A stretch of DNA of 64,000 nucleotides, taken from contig JAUCEF010000004.1 in the NCBI GenBank assembly GCA_033558025.1, forward strand, positions 3,472,001 through 3,536,000. Reading direction: 5' to 3'. The notes under the pieces are model-generated. The model made no database searches. It was given only the letters and a program-made list of their open reading frames with translations, and was not told where the DNA came from. Position numbers and translations under genes: made by a program. The DNA comes from Phytophthora sp. 'mugwort' (lineage: Eukaryota > Oomycota > Peronosporomycetes > Peronosporales > Peronosporaceae). Below, piece after piece: positions 32,540-44,987 of this stretch (position 1 is its first letter; every line of letters starts with the position of its first letter).

Positions 32540-33890
32540 CATCACTATGTTGAGGGCAAGGACATGGGACAGACGATCGGCCACTTCTTCTCGGGGCTAT
32601 GACTTGCCAAGAAGCGCACGAAAGCACGTTCGGTGTACCGATGGGCTAAACGACTCGCCGAGTTAAAGAAGCTCTGCCAGACGGGCGTCGGCGATCTGTC
32701 CAGGGTCGGAAACCTGGGAGGTGGCACTGTTCTGGCGTCAGGCAGCGAGAGCGAGATCGTCAACTGGGTGAACATGCTGCGCAAGGATGGGGTTCCTATC
32801 TCCACCATGATGCTGCAGACGAAAGCCTTAGCTGATACCGGAGACCAAGACGTGGCAGAGGGCCTCTTCACAGCATCGCCATCTTGGATAAAGAGCTTCA
32901 TGAGACGCCATCGGCTTCGCATCCGAGCCTGGACTCATCAAGGTCAGACGACCCCGGATGAAACAGCAGCACTGTACGAAGCCTTCGCTAGAGAGGTTAA
33001 TGATCTCTTTGCCAAGCATCGCATCGCGGATGTTTTAACTGCGAACAAACAGGCATTTTATTCGAGTACTTGCCTAGGACTACGGTGAATATGCGCGGTA
33101 AGAAGACGGTCTGGATCAAGAGCGCTGGCAAGGATAAAGAGCCGCTTACGGCTATGCTGTTGGGATACCGAGCAGTTAACAAATACGAGCCGTCCGTCGT
33201 GCTGCGTGCGACCAAGTCAAAGGTCGCTGCAACGGCAAACGAAAACACGCGACTGCGTCATGGCTTTGGCAAACGGTTATGGAAGGAAGTTCGCCAGCTC
33301 CAGGACACAAAACCTTCAAGTTTTCGGGAACGAAACCGCTTAGCGGACGGGGGAGCTGTCCGTCGCTTTTCTCTACTTTCATTTTGGGCAGCGGCACTGG
33401 GCTGAGAACCTTATTCTACTTCTGTGGGACGACTTCAGTGGTCATTGGACTCCGGAGGTCGTCGCCAAGGCTAACTCTCTCAACATCATGCTGAAGCGCA
33501 ATCCACCAATCTTCACCTACGTGCGTCAGCCGGCTGACCTCAGCTGGAACCGGCCGCTGAAGTGCTCGATGCGATCTCGTTGGGTAGAATTCATCAAGGC
33601 CGCAGCCATTGGGTGTGGCAAGTTCTTGCCGCCGTCTCGCGCGGACGTGCTACGATGGTTCAACGACGCTTGGGATGACCTTACGCGGTCCACAATTATG
33701 AGCGGTTTCGAGAAGGCTGGCATTCACATTGGAGACACACGGAATGTCCAAGAGCAATGCGTTGTGCAGGAGGACTACGACAATTTAATAGCAATGCTGG
33801 TAGGCATAGAACTTATTGATGCATCGGTAGGAGAGGTAGACTCTGACGATGAGTTTGACCGGTGCTATGTATATACGGCGACAGTTTAAA
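32540..33890 (+). mobile_element. Pogo/CENP-B-like DDE_1 transposon remnant
   Basis: Plus-strand frames show a CENP-B-type DNA-binding region (EIVNWVNMLRKDGVPISTMM, then FTASPSWIKSFMRRHRLR, 32,756-32,925), where W-x5-RR is diagnostic. The DDE_1 core follows: GKDKEPLTAMLLGYRAVNKY (33,128-33,190), RHGFGKRLWKEV (33,258-33,295), LILLLWDDFSGHWTPEVV (about 33,408-33,462), and a C-terminal acidic tail (VDSDDEF) ending at 33,889. At least three frame changes make it inactive. TIRs were not identified. It lies inside the block that splits the TPR/MYND copy. Confidence 0.8.
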
Positions 33891-35289
33891 TCAGGGGGAA
33901 TCTTTAGCCTAGAACCCCAAACCAGGCCACTACCGCCGCGGCGGGGTCGCTTTAGCTACTGCCGAGGTAAACATGTTTTTTGCTACTGATCCATGCATTT
34001 GCTGCTTTATTCCTAAATTCATTGTGAAACCTCGCGAACATATGTATTTTGTTTCGGAACATAGCAAATAGATAATAGGAGGTTTGGGTGAAATTCGGAA
34101 CATGGCACCATCATGCAACATAGGGAATATGGTATACGTATTGCATCATTAATACTAGGGGAAATGCGCCACTGTTAAGCCTCCTATTCTAATTTCGTGC
34201 ATCGTGTGGACATTCCACAAGTCTCTGTTGCACTTTGAGAAGAGCAAGGCCTCGATCATGATCAATGGGAACAAGTGGCGATCCAGGCTGACCATGGATC
34301 GGGACATGCTCACCAAACTCTCAGCAGTATTTCATGTTGGAAGCTCTGCGGGGGTCACTAAGTACTGATCCGGCTCCTCAACGACGCGGCCACGCTTGAG
34401 CACGCGGTCGGCACTGTTGAGCTCCATGTTTGCCATCCATGCCTTCGTCCTAACTGGAGAACCAGCTGTCAGGTCGCTCCTCAAGCTGTGCTACCTACAC
34501 TCATCAACGGTTTGGTAGCTGAGAAGCAGACGAGACAGTCTGGGTGGCTGAGGTTTTGGGGAGGCGGTGTTACCACAGAAGTACACATTGAATTATGTGT
34601 TAAATAGTGTAACTTTATGTGAACAATTGGTTCAAAACAAAGAGCCAGTTACAGTGTATTGGGTTGAACTTCCGTGCAAGATATGATAAAATGCATTGCG
34701 CCCGTAAAAATCGGATTTTGTTTTAAAAAATCCATTGGCACTAGCGGATCCCCCTCTGAAGCGGACAACCGACAACTAAATGTGAACGGCGTCCCGTGCC
34801 AACTGCGTCGCTTGCTATGGTACGTCTGTCCCTGCCCTTCCCCCTTGCCTGCGCGTATGTGTGCCATAATAGCAAGTTTTTTTCACAGGAGGACAGCGCA
34901 GGCCTTCCAGCATTCCCAAGGCGCGGCGCAGTCACAGCCTCGCAGCGGACAACCACAGAGTTGGCACAAGTCAAGATCGTGCAGGAGCACCGAAAGCAAC
35001 ATATCGACGGCCATGCTACACATATGCATCAAGCTATGGTGTAAGTCCGGAGCGCCGGATCCATCGCGCGGGCCATCAAGGAGGCGACAGACGACGGAAA
35101 GAGACGGACGCGGGCTTCCAGTCGGTAGGAATGACTCGCGCTTCAGCGAACGTTTGATATTATCGCCGACGCTAGTGAAGAAGACTCAGGGAAGGAGACG
35201 GAAGGCCAAGATCTCATCAGTGCTGGAAAAAGTAAAGGAGGAGGGGAGAATGACACTGTGGATGATGAAGTAGCGGCTGGAGACGGTGA
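33891..35289. other. Unassigned sequence upstream of the MULE-Ulp1 relic
   Basis: A plus-strand frame at 34,674-35,273 (199 codons) is Arg/Ser-rich without a recognised domain and may be chance. Sequence around 34,240-34,340 (SKASIMINGNKWRSRLTMDR in one frame) looks like decayed coding sequence. It may be the eroded N-terminal part of the following MULE. Confidence 0.3.
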
Positions 35290-37690
35290 CTCTTCGGATG
35301 ATGGAGAAGCGGTGAAGAGGTGGAGAAAATACCTACGTGGCAACGTGCCGCACTTGAAGAGCAACACGCACAATCGCATCGAGTCTAAGCGGGGAAAGAT
35401 CAAAACGTGATCAATGGCACATATTGTATTGATAAACTAGTGACTACACTGATTACACTCCAAGAATATGCGGAGGACCAGTATATCGCTGAGTATCACC
35501 GCGTGGGAAGCAGACGTGGGGGATTGGACACGATCCTGAGTTATATTCACTAGGAATGCAGATCAGTTCGTTCGCGTACAAACTAGTTGCGGAGCAGCAG
35601 TTTTGGCGACATGTCCCAATAATACCGACTACAAGGCCGAGCTACTTTCTCCTGGCAAGGCAATTGTGACGAGGCCCTCCACAGGTACCACGTACGAGCT
35701 AAACACAGAGGTACAATGTGATTTTACTGTAAATATTGTACTTTTGGTTAAGATTTGTTCTAACGTTGTGGTGTGTGTTGACGCAGCGAGGTCGTTGCAA
35801 GTGTATCTTCATGGAGCCGTGCTTGCTGCCGTGTCGCCACGTGATGCACGCCAGAATTAATTTTGGGTACGAAACCGTGACACCTCCGATGAAGTCCATG
35901 CCCGCCCGCTGGATTGTACACTGTACACAGCGCTCTCAACAACATATCCGAGGGTGATGTGGTCGCTGGGGGTCTGCTGGACGGTTACAGCCCCTCCGCT
36001 CCCGAAGGTGAAAGGTGTGTCTGCGTCGACATGTACATCCCGTCTAAGGTCCTAACGGAGAACATGTTGGATCGGATTCCGTTGCGGTCGACGCCTACAT
36101 GTTCGGTCGCATGCAAGTGGTTCGACGACTTCTACGAGGTGTTAAACAGTGGCAAGGTGGTCGACTTTGCCTGCCGTAATAACGCTAATTTCCCTAGTCT
36201 TTCGCTGGTGGCTCCGTCAGAGCTGCAACTTTGTCTTAGACGTCATTTGCAGAGCCAGCAACACCGATCGATACAAGTACAGAAGCGAGTGGAGATGAAG
36301 TTCCCCCGACCCAGCATGCTTCCCAGAACGAATCATCACTTCCCTCCGCCGATGTACGGTCCAGCAAATGACGAGATGCCGCGCCAATTGCAGCGCCTAC
36401 CTACCTGGAGCCTTCGGGAGAAGATGACCAAAAAGACACGGAAACGATACCGAAGGTTACCGAAATTGGGAAATGTAACGTGGAGCGTCCACAGTGGAAG
36501 TCTGCCGAGGCACCTCTTGTTCAGAGCATGACCAAAGCGCAGCGCAAAGATAAAAGAAAAAGGAGGAACGTCAGCTGGCGTTACAACTCGCGGAAGAGTA
36601 TCGGACTGGTAAAGTGAAGACACCAGTGACGTTGGAAGATGTTGCACGAATGCTGGACGGACCTTTCAGCCTATTTCACGCAAAGCCGATGGTAGACGCG
36701 TTGATGCTAGCTTTTATCGATGTTCAAGGCCCTGTTGCCATCCTATTGTATAACATCGGACAACATATTTCGGTTGTCAAGGCGATTCCGCAGCTGGAGC
36801 AGGTGATGGAGGCTATTTGCGCGTTGGAGTTATGCCCAAAGAACCTAAAACTGCTTGTATACTGGCCTGGATACGGAAGCGTTACGAAATCAATTGGACA
36901 CTATGCGTATAGTTCTAGAGGCCCGCAAACGTATCAATCTGATCATGCAGACAACCGTGTGGATGTAAACGGTTGAACGACATGTGGAAGATGTGTGTTC
37001 TGCATTTGCTGGCACATATGCTGTGACGAAGGGTTGTATTAGGCGAGGTTGCATGCTTGGAATTGTCACTGACATAAGCTTGTATTGTGTACACTGCTAC
37101 AGTCTGAATACAAAGCCTACGTCGAGACTGTAAATCTCGGTGTGAACAAGTACGAAAACGAAGAAGTGGAGGGCTACAAGTTACTGGTCTTCCGCGAGAA
37201 TCTATGGCTGCAATCGACTTCAATATTGATAGCCCTGCTCGCTTTGAGGAACGAATATTCAGGCGTGGACATCGCCGATCCCAGTTACCACGATTTCGCA
37301 GTGATGTCGCAGAAACGGAGTGTTGCGAAGGGATTCGAGGCTGCGGATCCCATCTATAAACGAGTGTTTGGCGTCTTCAACGTCGGCTTCCACTGGGTTG
37401 CGTTCATGATAAGAACGCGAAGTTGTGCCACATGTTCGACCCTCTACAGTCGAAACGAAACTACACATTTATTGAAAACAGTGTACGCAAGGTGATGGAG
37501 ACCGTTCTTGACATGGAAGGTGAGCTCAACTACAAGACGATCGACTGGTGCGATCAGCAGGATGGATGATCGTGTGACGCCTGGTGCATTTGCGGTGCTG
37601 GAAATGTTAGTCGTGGGAGCTTCGTAGGACGGCACGAAGAGCCGTACCTGCGTATGCGCTACTTGTACAAGGCGATTGGCTGCTGATGAA
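35290..37690 (+). mobile_element. MULE relic with SWIM finger and Ulp1-type protease domain
   Basis: The C-terminal MULE block is recognisable at about 35,355-35,400 (SNTHNRIESKRGKIKT), followed by LITLQEYAEDQYIAEYHRVG. An intron of about 76 bp (GTACAATG...GACGCAG, about 35,711-35,786) precedes a SWIM zinc finger, CKCIFMEPCLLPCRHVMHAR (C-x-C-x8-C-x-H, 35,796-35,840). Further downstream (37,085-37,690) is a Ulp1/SENP-like C48 cysteine protease: VFGVFNVGFHWVAFMI with the catalytic His, HMFDPLQ with the Asp in another frame, and CDQQDG near 37,550 followed by SCDAWCI with the Cys. A TGA stop splits the last block, and the frame changes several times. Ulp1 domains are known companions of some MULEs. 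Confidence 0.72.
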
Positions 37691-38570
37691 ACCTCTAACT
37701 AGCGAGTAGTGGTGACGAGTAGGGATGACGACTGCTAAGCTGAATTACACGTTGATAATGTGTTGGTGGTCATACCGTAAATAGTACCGAAATTCACACT
37801 AATCTTTGTTCTCCACGAAAAACGTCTAAGTCCGACAGTTCCCAAATATAGACTCGTCCTTGAAAGATAGACGAATTAGTGATGTATATATATTTCACAC
37901 ACTATACATATCTTTTCGTATGTTTACCCTACACTCACATAATTTTATCCTCCATCTGTTATCACGACATCAGCACACTACCGTAAGGTGTCAAATGATA
38001 ATCATCTATTTTCTGTGGTAGGAGCATCGTCCGAGTTTTTATTGATAAATAAATGTCGCAGCGTTGTGCGGCGGATAGCACTGAGAACCTCACATTGGAG
38101 TTTACCTCTAAGAGCTCAAGTCTCTCGGCTGCAAGTCCCGTTGGGGTTAGTCCCTACAACCGCACTTGCTTTGCTGTCCCTCTTGCCTAGTGCTTGCAAG
38201 GCAGAGGACCTACTACACGTTTCCGCGCTCCAGTGTCTGGGTAGAGCGGGATCGCACTATGCTTAGCAAACCCATCGACGTCATTTTCAACGGCTGTTTC
38301 TCCCATTGATAGGCCGTCTACCTTGGAGCTTGCCAGCGGCAGCCTCAAACCCCGGATCAGGCACGATTGGAGCCGCCGGCCTGATTAAAGAATGTTAGTA
38401 TCTGTAATGTGCAGCGCATTTAGGGCGTTGTGGTCGCCCGAAGAGGCTAAGAACCACCCACGCAATCTCTACCGGGTCCGTAAAATAGATTATTCAGACC
38501 CCCATCCCTCAACAAAATAATTTCGCCGAGGCCCTGGAAAATTATTTTGAATTAATAATTTATCCCTACC
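37691..38570. other. No recognisable gene
   Basis: Right edge of the block inserted in the TPR/MYND copy. AT-rich, with short frames only. Confidence 0.4.
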
Positions 38571-39252
38571 TGATCGAGTGCAACTCGGCCATTAAAAAGC
38601 AGACCAGGGAGCTTGTGTCCAAGCTACTGTCGTTCTCATCTCTAGGCAAGTAATGAGCGGTTATCAGCGAAATAAATGAGGATCGGGGGAGGGTCGTGGC
38701 GATGCCGCCGACGGCTTAGCTGGACCAGATTATGCAGCATAATTATGCTAGCGACGCTGACGATGGGTAGAGCTGAAGTCCGTTAACAACGACTACTGCA
38801 AGGAGGGACACTAACTGAGGCACGGTCGAAGCGTACTCGCAGGGCCTGGTGAGAGCTGCGAACCAGGCCGTGCTGTACGGAAATAAAGTCACGGGTCATT
38901 TCAAGATCCAGGCGTTTCCGTGTGCGCGGGAAGAGGCGCCGGACGCGGATAAATTACGACTCGCTCGACTTGAAGGGAAGGGACAAGGTGGAAACATCGA
39001 ATGCAGCAGTCAAGTATGGTGTGAGCCTGGAAGACGCAGTTCGGACAAACGAGGCGAGCACGAAGAAGAACATTTCAAAGAATGCACCACCTGAGATGGA
39101 TCTGGTGCGTACCAGGAGATGCCGTCAAGTTTGATGGAGGTGCGTACGTTGATTGGAGCTGTACCAACAAGGCATGGAGAGTCTCGTTGGGCAGAGAAGC
39201 TCCTCTTCAGCGTGGCAGTGACCGTCAGTGGCAGCAATGCCTGGTACAGTAA
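38571..39252 (+). pseudogene. TPR/MYND gene copy, fragment 3
   Basis: Aligns with parent residues 138 to about 440. LIECNSAIKKQTRELVSKLL matches MIECNFAIRQQIRELVAKLL; VEAYSQGL...NQAVLYGN matches the first TPR; the lysine-rich stretch and NAPPEMDLV match NAPPERELV; and the block GTACCAACAAGGCATGGAGA near 39,159 is almost identical to the parent. Several stops and frameshifts. Homology ends at about 39,252, with nothing of the Sel1, zinc-finger or MYND parts found after it. Confidence 0.88.
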
Positions 39253-39429
39253 CTAGGTTTTTAAGTCGTGTTTTCCTTTCCCACATCCACACACACATAT
39301 GGGAGCGGGAACAGAAGCGAGAGAGAACACGAAATGGTTCGCAAATCCATCCTCTTCCACACCCAAAACCTGTCGAAAGGATGAATCCCTGTAGCCAACA
39401 ATCGCTGTCACCCAACAGCCAACGATCTC

Positions 39430-39910
39430 TGCCATACAATAATCTTCGATGGATGAGCTTCTTCCTCTCCTGCTCGACCTCGATGGTGCTACGCTGGACG
39501 GGCTTCTCCCTATCCTTCTCAACCTTGACGACGCTAAGATGTGTGCGCTGGTGATGCTGCAGGAGCATTCAGATCGCCCATTTATCCCTGACATTCGCTT
39601 CAGCCTGACGGTGATGACGGATGCAAAAGCTGAGAAATAATTTCGTATTGACGTCCAAGGTGTCATAAACATAGCTCGTTGGCTTCATTGATCAGACAAA
39701 AAACCCCAGTGTGCCGACCAAGTGTTCGCCCTGACAAGAAGGATAAACTACAAAGGCAGGGTGTCTCTGGTCATAAGCGCGTTCGCAGTCGCCCCCGACA
39801 GCTTATCTATCCATTGCAGGGGACCTATGGAGGCCAGACGTCATGATATCACTATGATTAAAGAAAGAGTAATAGTATCCACCAGCTGTATGGTGATCAA
39901 ATAATAGTCA
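39430..39910 (+). mobile_element. PIF/Harbinger-like transposase fragment
   Basis: Plus-strand frames give FRIDVQGVINIARWL (about 39,640-39,690), QVFALTRRINYKGRVSL, and then GPMEARRHDITMIKE (about 39,820-39,870). G-P-x-E-x-RRHD is the conserved block around a catalytic aspartate in PIF/Harbinger nucleases. The parts are truncated and fused, so most of the enzyme is absent. Confidence 0.55.
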
Positions 39911-41089
39911 TGCCTTAAAGCACCCCGTACCGTGCCAGATCTGTCCCGAGCTACAGGACAGGTGTCCGGTGGCAATGTTAACCGACTGCTACGCACCTAA
40001 TTCTATTATAAAATATACACAGCAGCTAGTGTCCACTCTCCGCGTGGCCGCTCAGGTGCGAACGTCCGGTCTGGAGATCTACTCGCTATCCTACGGTTGC
40101 TCAGGCCACTCCGTCGGCGGGGCTAAATACTCGGGGGCTATGATACCTCTCTTAGACTGCCAAATGACCTAGCATCGGGCTGCAGATACCGCATACAACC
40201 AACGGGCTCGTATACCCGTAAACGGGGCTACGATACCCGTGATCTTTTTCACACACACTCCAGACCTTGGTTCTCGCGTCACTGACATTACTCTTACTAC
40301 GGCTTACTCGCCAGCTGCAACTGCTCTTTGTATTGATTGGATAAACAGACCTTCCGCGGCGAACACGACTTGAAGCAGCAGGCCACCAACGATCAGCAAG
40401 CCTTGGCGGGGGCATGCATTGCAGCACAAAGCTGCTATCATCGCGGACAGCCTGCTGTCCGCGGCAGATCCAGCCGCCGGGCTGACCCTCCGCGCCGCCT
40501 CCAGCAGCAGGTCGTCCACAGGAACTTCCAGCAGCCCACAGTCCTCCAGCATCTCGAGCTGTAAGACCTCCAGTCCATCAGCAGTACACTGCCCATGATC
40601 GTCTCGGGCATCATGCCCTTTGCAGCACACCACCAAAAAACATCATCTAACCACATTTTGGCGCGCGACGGCTCATCTGTGTGATGATTCTGCACTTGCT
40701 ACGATAGCCGGTGCGGTGGTGATGCTAGCCGGCGCAGTGATGACGCTAGCCTCCTTCAGCTGAGCAAGGCCAGGTCCCCTTTGAATCACTCATTTTGCCA
40801 TCAATAGCTTGTTGGGCAAGAAAAAAAGTGGCATTTGCCCCAGCAAGTCCATGAAACACGCGGGCACATCCATTACGCTGGGGTTTGCGTATGGACTTCT
40901 CGACATAGGCCAACACCATGCGCGAGGCAATAGGTTGTCACCTCGGTGGGATACCGCTTATCCCAACGGCGTATTATGCAGCGAAGGCCCTTTCTGCTCT
41001 TTGTCATGGGGGGAATCTGCTTCGAAGGTACAGCGTTACATTGCCGAATCGGATTTCCTTTATTTCGGCCTTGCCTCTATGCCGACGGA
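39911..41089. other. No recognisable gene
   Basis: Short frames only, including a minus-strand Ala/Leu-rich frame at 40,304-40,636 (110 codons) with no domain recognised. Confidence 0.35.
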
Positions 41090-42845
41090 ATATTCGTCAG
41101 GGCGGCTTCCTCCACCGTATTGCTATCTCCAATTCGGATCCATACAGCATGCGACCACCTCTAGGAGCTTTAGTCCATTTTTCATTCAGAAGCTCACTCG
41201 CCAACTCCATTACAAACTGGCTGTGAGGGTCCCGGGAAGTGGGGTCAGGTTTCGCCAGCTTGCGAGTCAGATATGCGTTTGCTCGCTCAATGTCGATCGT
41301 AGCTAATGCTAGTTTTTTTTGTGACATCTCTTGAAAGAGTGACCATCAGCAATCGAAAATCTACCCCGAATTTGATCCGCATGCCAATGCCTTGCATGTT
41401 CTTGTTGTACTCGCGAAGGCACGTAGTAGCAGGATATTCTCGCAACTCAACCGTACGTGTACCGTGGATATTGTTGGTAGATCGGCGTTAGTGAGCATGT
41501 TGACGACATCGCCATCGCACCAAGACTCTGCAATCATACTGTAGTCTTTGAGGCACTTGCTCTCGTCAAGGATTGTGTGGCGGGGAAAGTGATTACTAGT
41601 CGCTCCGATAGTTCCGCGGCCGTACAGACCTTTAAGCCCAAGCTCTTGCAAGTGTTGAACGGACGTGTAGTAGTTGTCCTTGTTGACAATGCGATTAGTT
41701 GTGTAGAATGGTCGCATAACTTCCAGCTTGTGCTGACGGACCTTCGAGACTTGATCAAACTCTTCGCGCAACGAGCGAGCCTCTTGGAGCCCAACAATAC
41801 CGTCCAAGCGATCAACTATGTCGCAGCGACCGCAGTGCAGCCTGTAGTTCAATGCGACCCATGTAGACGAACAGCAAACAACGTAGAACCGAAAGTGGTA
41901 CTTGCCAGTGTGTTTCATGGGGTTGAAGACGATCAAGTGCCGTCCTTGACGCGATCGGCAGGCTACACTGGCCTCATCTAGCGCAACATTCCGCCCGACA
42001 TCCACGTAGAGACTTCCTGCTTTCTTTTAGCAAGTTGAGCAGCGGTCTGATGCGGGCGGCAGCATCATGCGCTAGCGTCGTTGGGACTGCTTTGGAGCAT
42101 CGCCGCAATAGCGTGAACCGCTGAATGCAATAATGGTATCCAAAGACGTAGAGCTCCCGCCAAACACATGCTCTTCAGGTTAAGGCCCCCAGTATGCATA
42201 CCCCCCCCTTTCTTGTTCAAAGCCATGTAGAACATGATGCCGAGGAAGGCCATCAGCTCGAGCAGCGTGAATGGCCGTGAAATTCGGATGTCATACGTAA
42301 CCGCGTACTTGTTGGTTTCGAACAGCACTTACCGCTAAAGTATTTGGCAAATAGGCGAAAAAGCTCGAGATAGCAGAGTGCTTAAACAAATGTCTAAACT
42401 CGGGTCTCAGCCTTGTCATCGTCGAGCCATCCGGGTACTCGAAAGACCTCGTGGCACCTCAATCTCCCCGACAGGCTCAAATAACATGTTTCAATTACTT
42501 CGACTTCTTCAATGCTGGTTGGAAGTAGCACGCCCGGCCGAACTCTTTGTAGTCCTCCAAGACGTGATGATCAGCATCATCATCAACTTCAATCGCATCG
42601 TCAATGCCGCCCTTCCCCAGCGCCTGCAAGTCGGGTTGCGCTGCTGCCTAGTAAGTAGCTCGTAATTTTCGATGCCTCGTTGCGCCACCCCAATACTCAC
42701 ATGTTCAACAGCCATCTGGGATTGACTATCAAGCCACCGAATCTGGAATATCGACGCGTACTTTCCTCCTACTGGTAGCGACACACCCACCAAACAATAT
42801 ATGCTGTCCCAACAGGACGATTGTGCTTGGACTTCACCCATGGTT
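41090..42845 (-). mobile_element. piggyBac-like transposon remnant
   Basis: Minus-strand frames give, in order: an N-terminal region (IRWLDSQSQMAVEHVSIGVA, about 42,690-42,750); the piggyBac block FTLLELMAFLGIMFYMAL (about 42,215-42,270); the catalytic region DVGRNVALDEASVACRSRQG (start at 42,005), with GKYHFRFYVVC and RPFYTTNRIVNKDNYYTSVQ (about 41,660-41,720); and a C-terminal segment (DIERANAYLTRKL, about 41,250-41,290). These match DDE_Tnp_1_7-type transposases. Frameshifts separate the blocks. TTAA-flanked ends were not located. Confidence 0.84.
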
Positions 42846-44530
42846 CTTGTTCAGGGGAAAGAGCCACCAGCCTATCCAGATATATTTCTTGGAGCAAAGC
42901 CGGCGGCGTTCGTTGCGGGGGTCCAGGTGATCTTGTTGTGAAAGGTGTCGTACCCACGTCAGACCTCCCCCCCCCCCGATCGGGGTTTGCCACTTGGGTT
43001 AGCGGTCACTGCATATCAACAAACCGTGGCGCCGGCCCATTAACAACAGCAATAACAGTATAAACGATGACCGTCATCCAAACCTGGCACACATATTGCA
43101 CCCTGACCACGACCTCAGCATCGTCCCCATCCCCGTCCTCGTCTACGTTCAGGGTTATCACTGGCGCACAAACTAGATACCGGCTCACTTGATACCGTCG
43201 CAGCGCTTGCCCTGACACTAGGCGTCGCACTCGCTCTATCTGTCGGCTCCACCCCGCGCTCCCGTCGGGGTCCAACTCCTCCGCGGCTTGCGCCACGACC
43301 TCGTCCTCGTTGAGCTCCGATGTGTCGGGCGCCAGCGGTGTTGTGCCGAGCAGCTGGAAGCCTGACGTCTACTTCTACTGGAGCTTGGAGTTCCTCGCTG
43401 CCACCGCTTGCGCCGGCCGTACGGGTTGCTGCAGCTGTCACATGCCACACACAGTATTAGCACCACTCGATGAACGTACGCAGGCCCACCCAGTACCTGT
43501 CATTTGGGGAGCGTATTGGAGAACAACACTCTCTCCTCGAAGAAAATCGACGCCTTCATGGCCGTCTGGATCATCTCCCGGTCGAATGTACCTATAATGA
43601 ATGTCAAAACTTCGTCTGGGGGGGGGGGGTTTTGAGTGACATCCTCAGCTTCTCAGCCATGCCCACGCATCGCTGAACGCCACTACGCCACCCCGATCCC
43701 CGGCAGCGCCTTCTGAATGCGGCACACATCGCTGTCTCCGCTTCTCCGGGCTTCCGCACCCGTCGTCCAGTGCCCGGTTCGGCATGCGCCGAGGGAGCAG
43801 ATTCGATTGTGTGTTGATAGTGAGTGGCCTGTCATATACCACAAATATAAGTTGAAAAATGTATGATCTATTACTCAGCTTGGCGATTTTTATAACCGAT
43901 ATCTATCATTTTGAGGAGGTAGTATGTTTGTAAATCCGCCACAAAATTTCGCGCCCAGATTTTTAAAATTACAGTACTTCGTTGAGTAAACGCAAGATGC
44001 TTGCGTCTGTCCCCGCCAGTGAAGTCGAGCAAATGATGTTCTGAACGCGATGTGTAGGCTTCGAAGATAAATGTTGCTTCGTAGCAGCGCATAGCCTCGG
44101 CTAGCTTGCCAACCCAATCGAGCTAGACAGCCTCTCCAACCAAGCAATATAGCTGAACGGGTAGAGCGTCCCTGTGCACGCGTACGCGTCACGGGTGGCG
44201 CGTCATCGTGCGGCGACTGGGCATATGTTAAACTACGATGGTTGCTAATATGTTTCGGCACAAATTACGCTGTATTTCAACCAATAAAACATTCAGTTTA
44301 TCTAGCAGACAAAATATAATCCAATCAACAGTGCCCTTGAACTCCGTGAAAATTTTAAAGGGAGCACCAGGTGCCCATTTAAGCCTCCTGTCCCGCATCT
44401 GAAACGATTGTGAACAGCAATTGAGCCTCATGCGAGTACGGTGAATTAATAAAAGGGCGCTTTGATGTCCTTTTAGATATTTAGAGTTTAGGGAAGGGAC
44501 TCGCGGAAGGGTTTATTTGGTGTTCGTTTT
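42846..44530. other. Unassigned sequence with G/C homopolymers
   Basis: Minus-strand frames at 43,006-43,460 are Arg/Ala/Gly-rich. A segment near 43,520-43,610 (TFDREMIQTAMKASIFFEER on the minus strand) looks protein-like. No family recognised. Homopolymers lie at 42,967-42,977 (C) and 43,619-43,629 (G). A tRNA-D-arm-like stretch lies at about 44,150-44,172. Confidence 0.3.
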
Positions 44531-44759
44531 TTTTCTTCAACGAGTGAAACATTCCGAAAACCGGTGTATATATGAGACAGCGTCATACCGAAGTATACTT
44601 ATTCACCATTTACAGTTATCGAGATATTCGCCTCCGAATTTGTCCTTTCCTTTTTCGTAATTAAATGAATTTTCGAGATAAGGCCGATTTTCTGTTTGAG
44701 AATTCAACTGTCACTAAACCAAGCGCTCACACACCAGGAAGATCGGCGCTACCACTGAT

Positions 44760-44987
44760 ATGGAACCTCAGTACTCGAGCCTGAACCTGCAGCCGTCCGA
44801 TGCCACGTCCCAGCAGCAGCCGCCGTCCGCCGCCACGCCCTCTGCTGCAGGCCACGTCACCGCATTGATTGCTGAAATGTGCATTAAAACATCAGTGCAG
44901 ATTAAGCGTCGCAAAGTGAGGAACTTGATAACAGCAACGACGATGACTGGAGAGACGCAGACTCCGTTGAAGACAACGGGGAGGTGA
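44760..44987 (+). CDS. Frame in TIR element, N-terminal block
   Basis: 75 codons beginning MEPQYSSLNLQPSDATSQQQ, Pro/Ser/Gln-rich then basic (IKRRKVRN). This is the first ATG frame inside the element and could be the start of its protein, which would then be frameshifted. The acidic stretch in the following sequence (VEDISINLMETDVHQ, about 45,024-45,068) may belong to the same product. Function unknown. Confidence 0.3.
   Translation: MEPQYSSLNLQPSDATSQQQPPSAATPSAAGHVTALIAEMCIKTSVQIKRRKVRNLITATTMTGETQTPLKTTGR

Noticed and set aside
34674..35273. 199-codon plus-strand frame
   Set aside because: Arg/Ser-rich with no domain, in the path of a decaying MULE; probably open by chance.
44145..44215. 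tRNA D-arm-like sequence AGCTGAACGGGTAGAGCG
   Set aside because: No T-arm or B box downstream and no acceptor stem. Possibly a SINE scrap, but not supportable.
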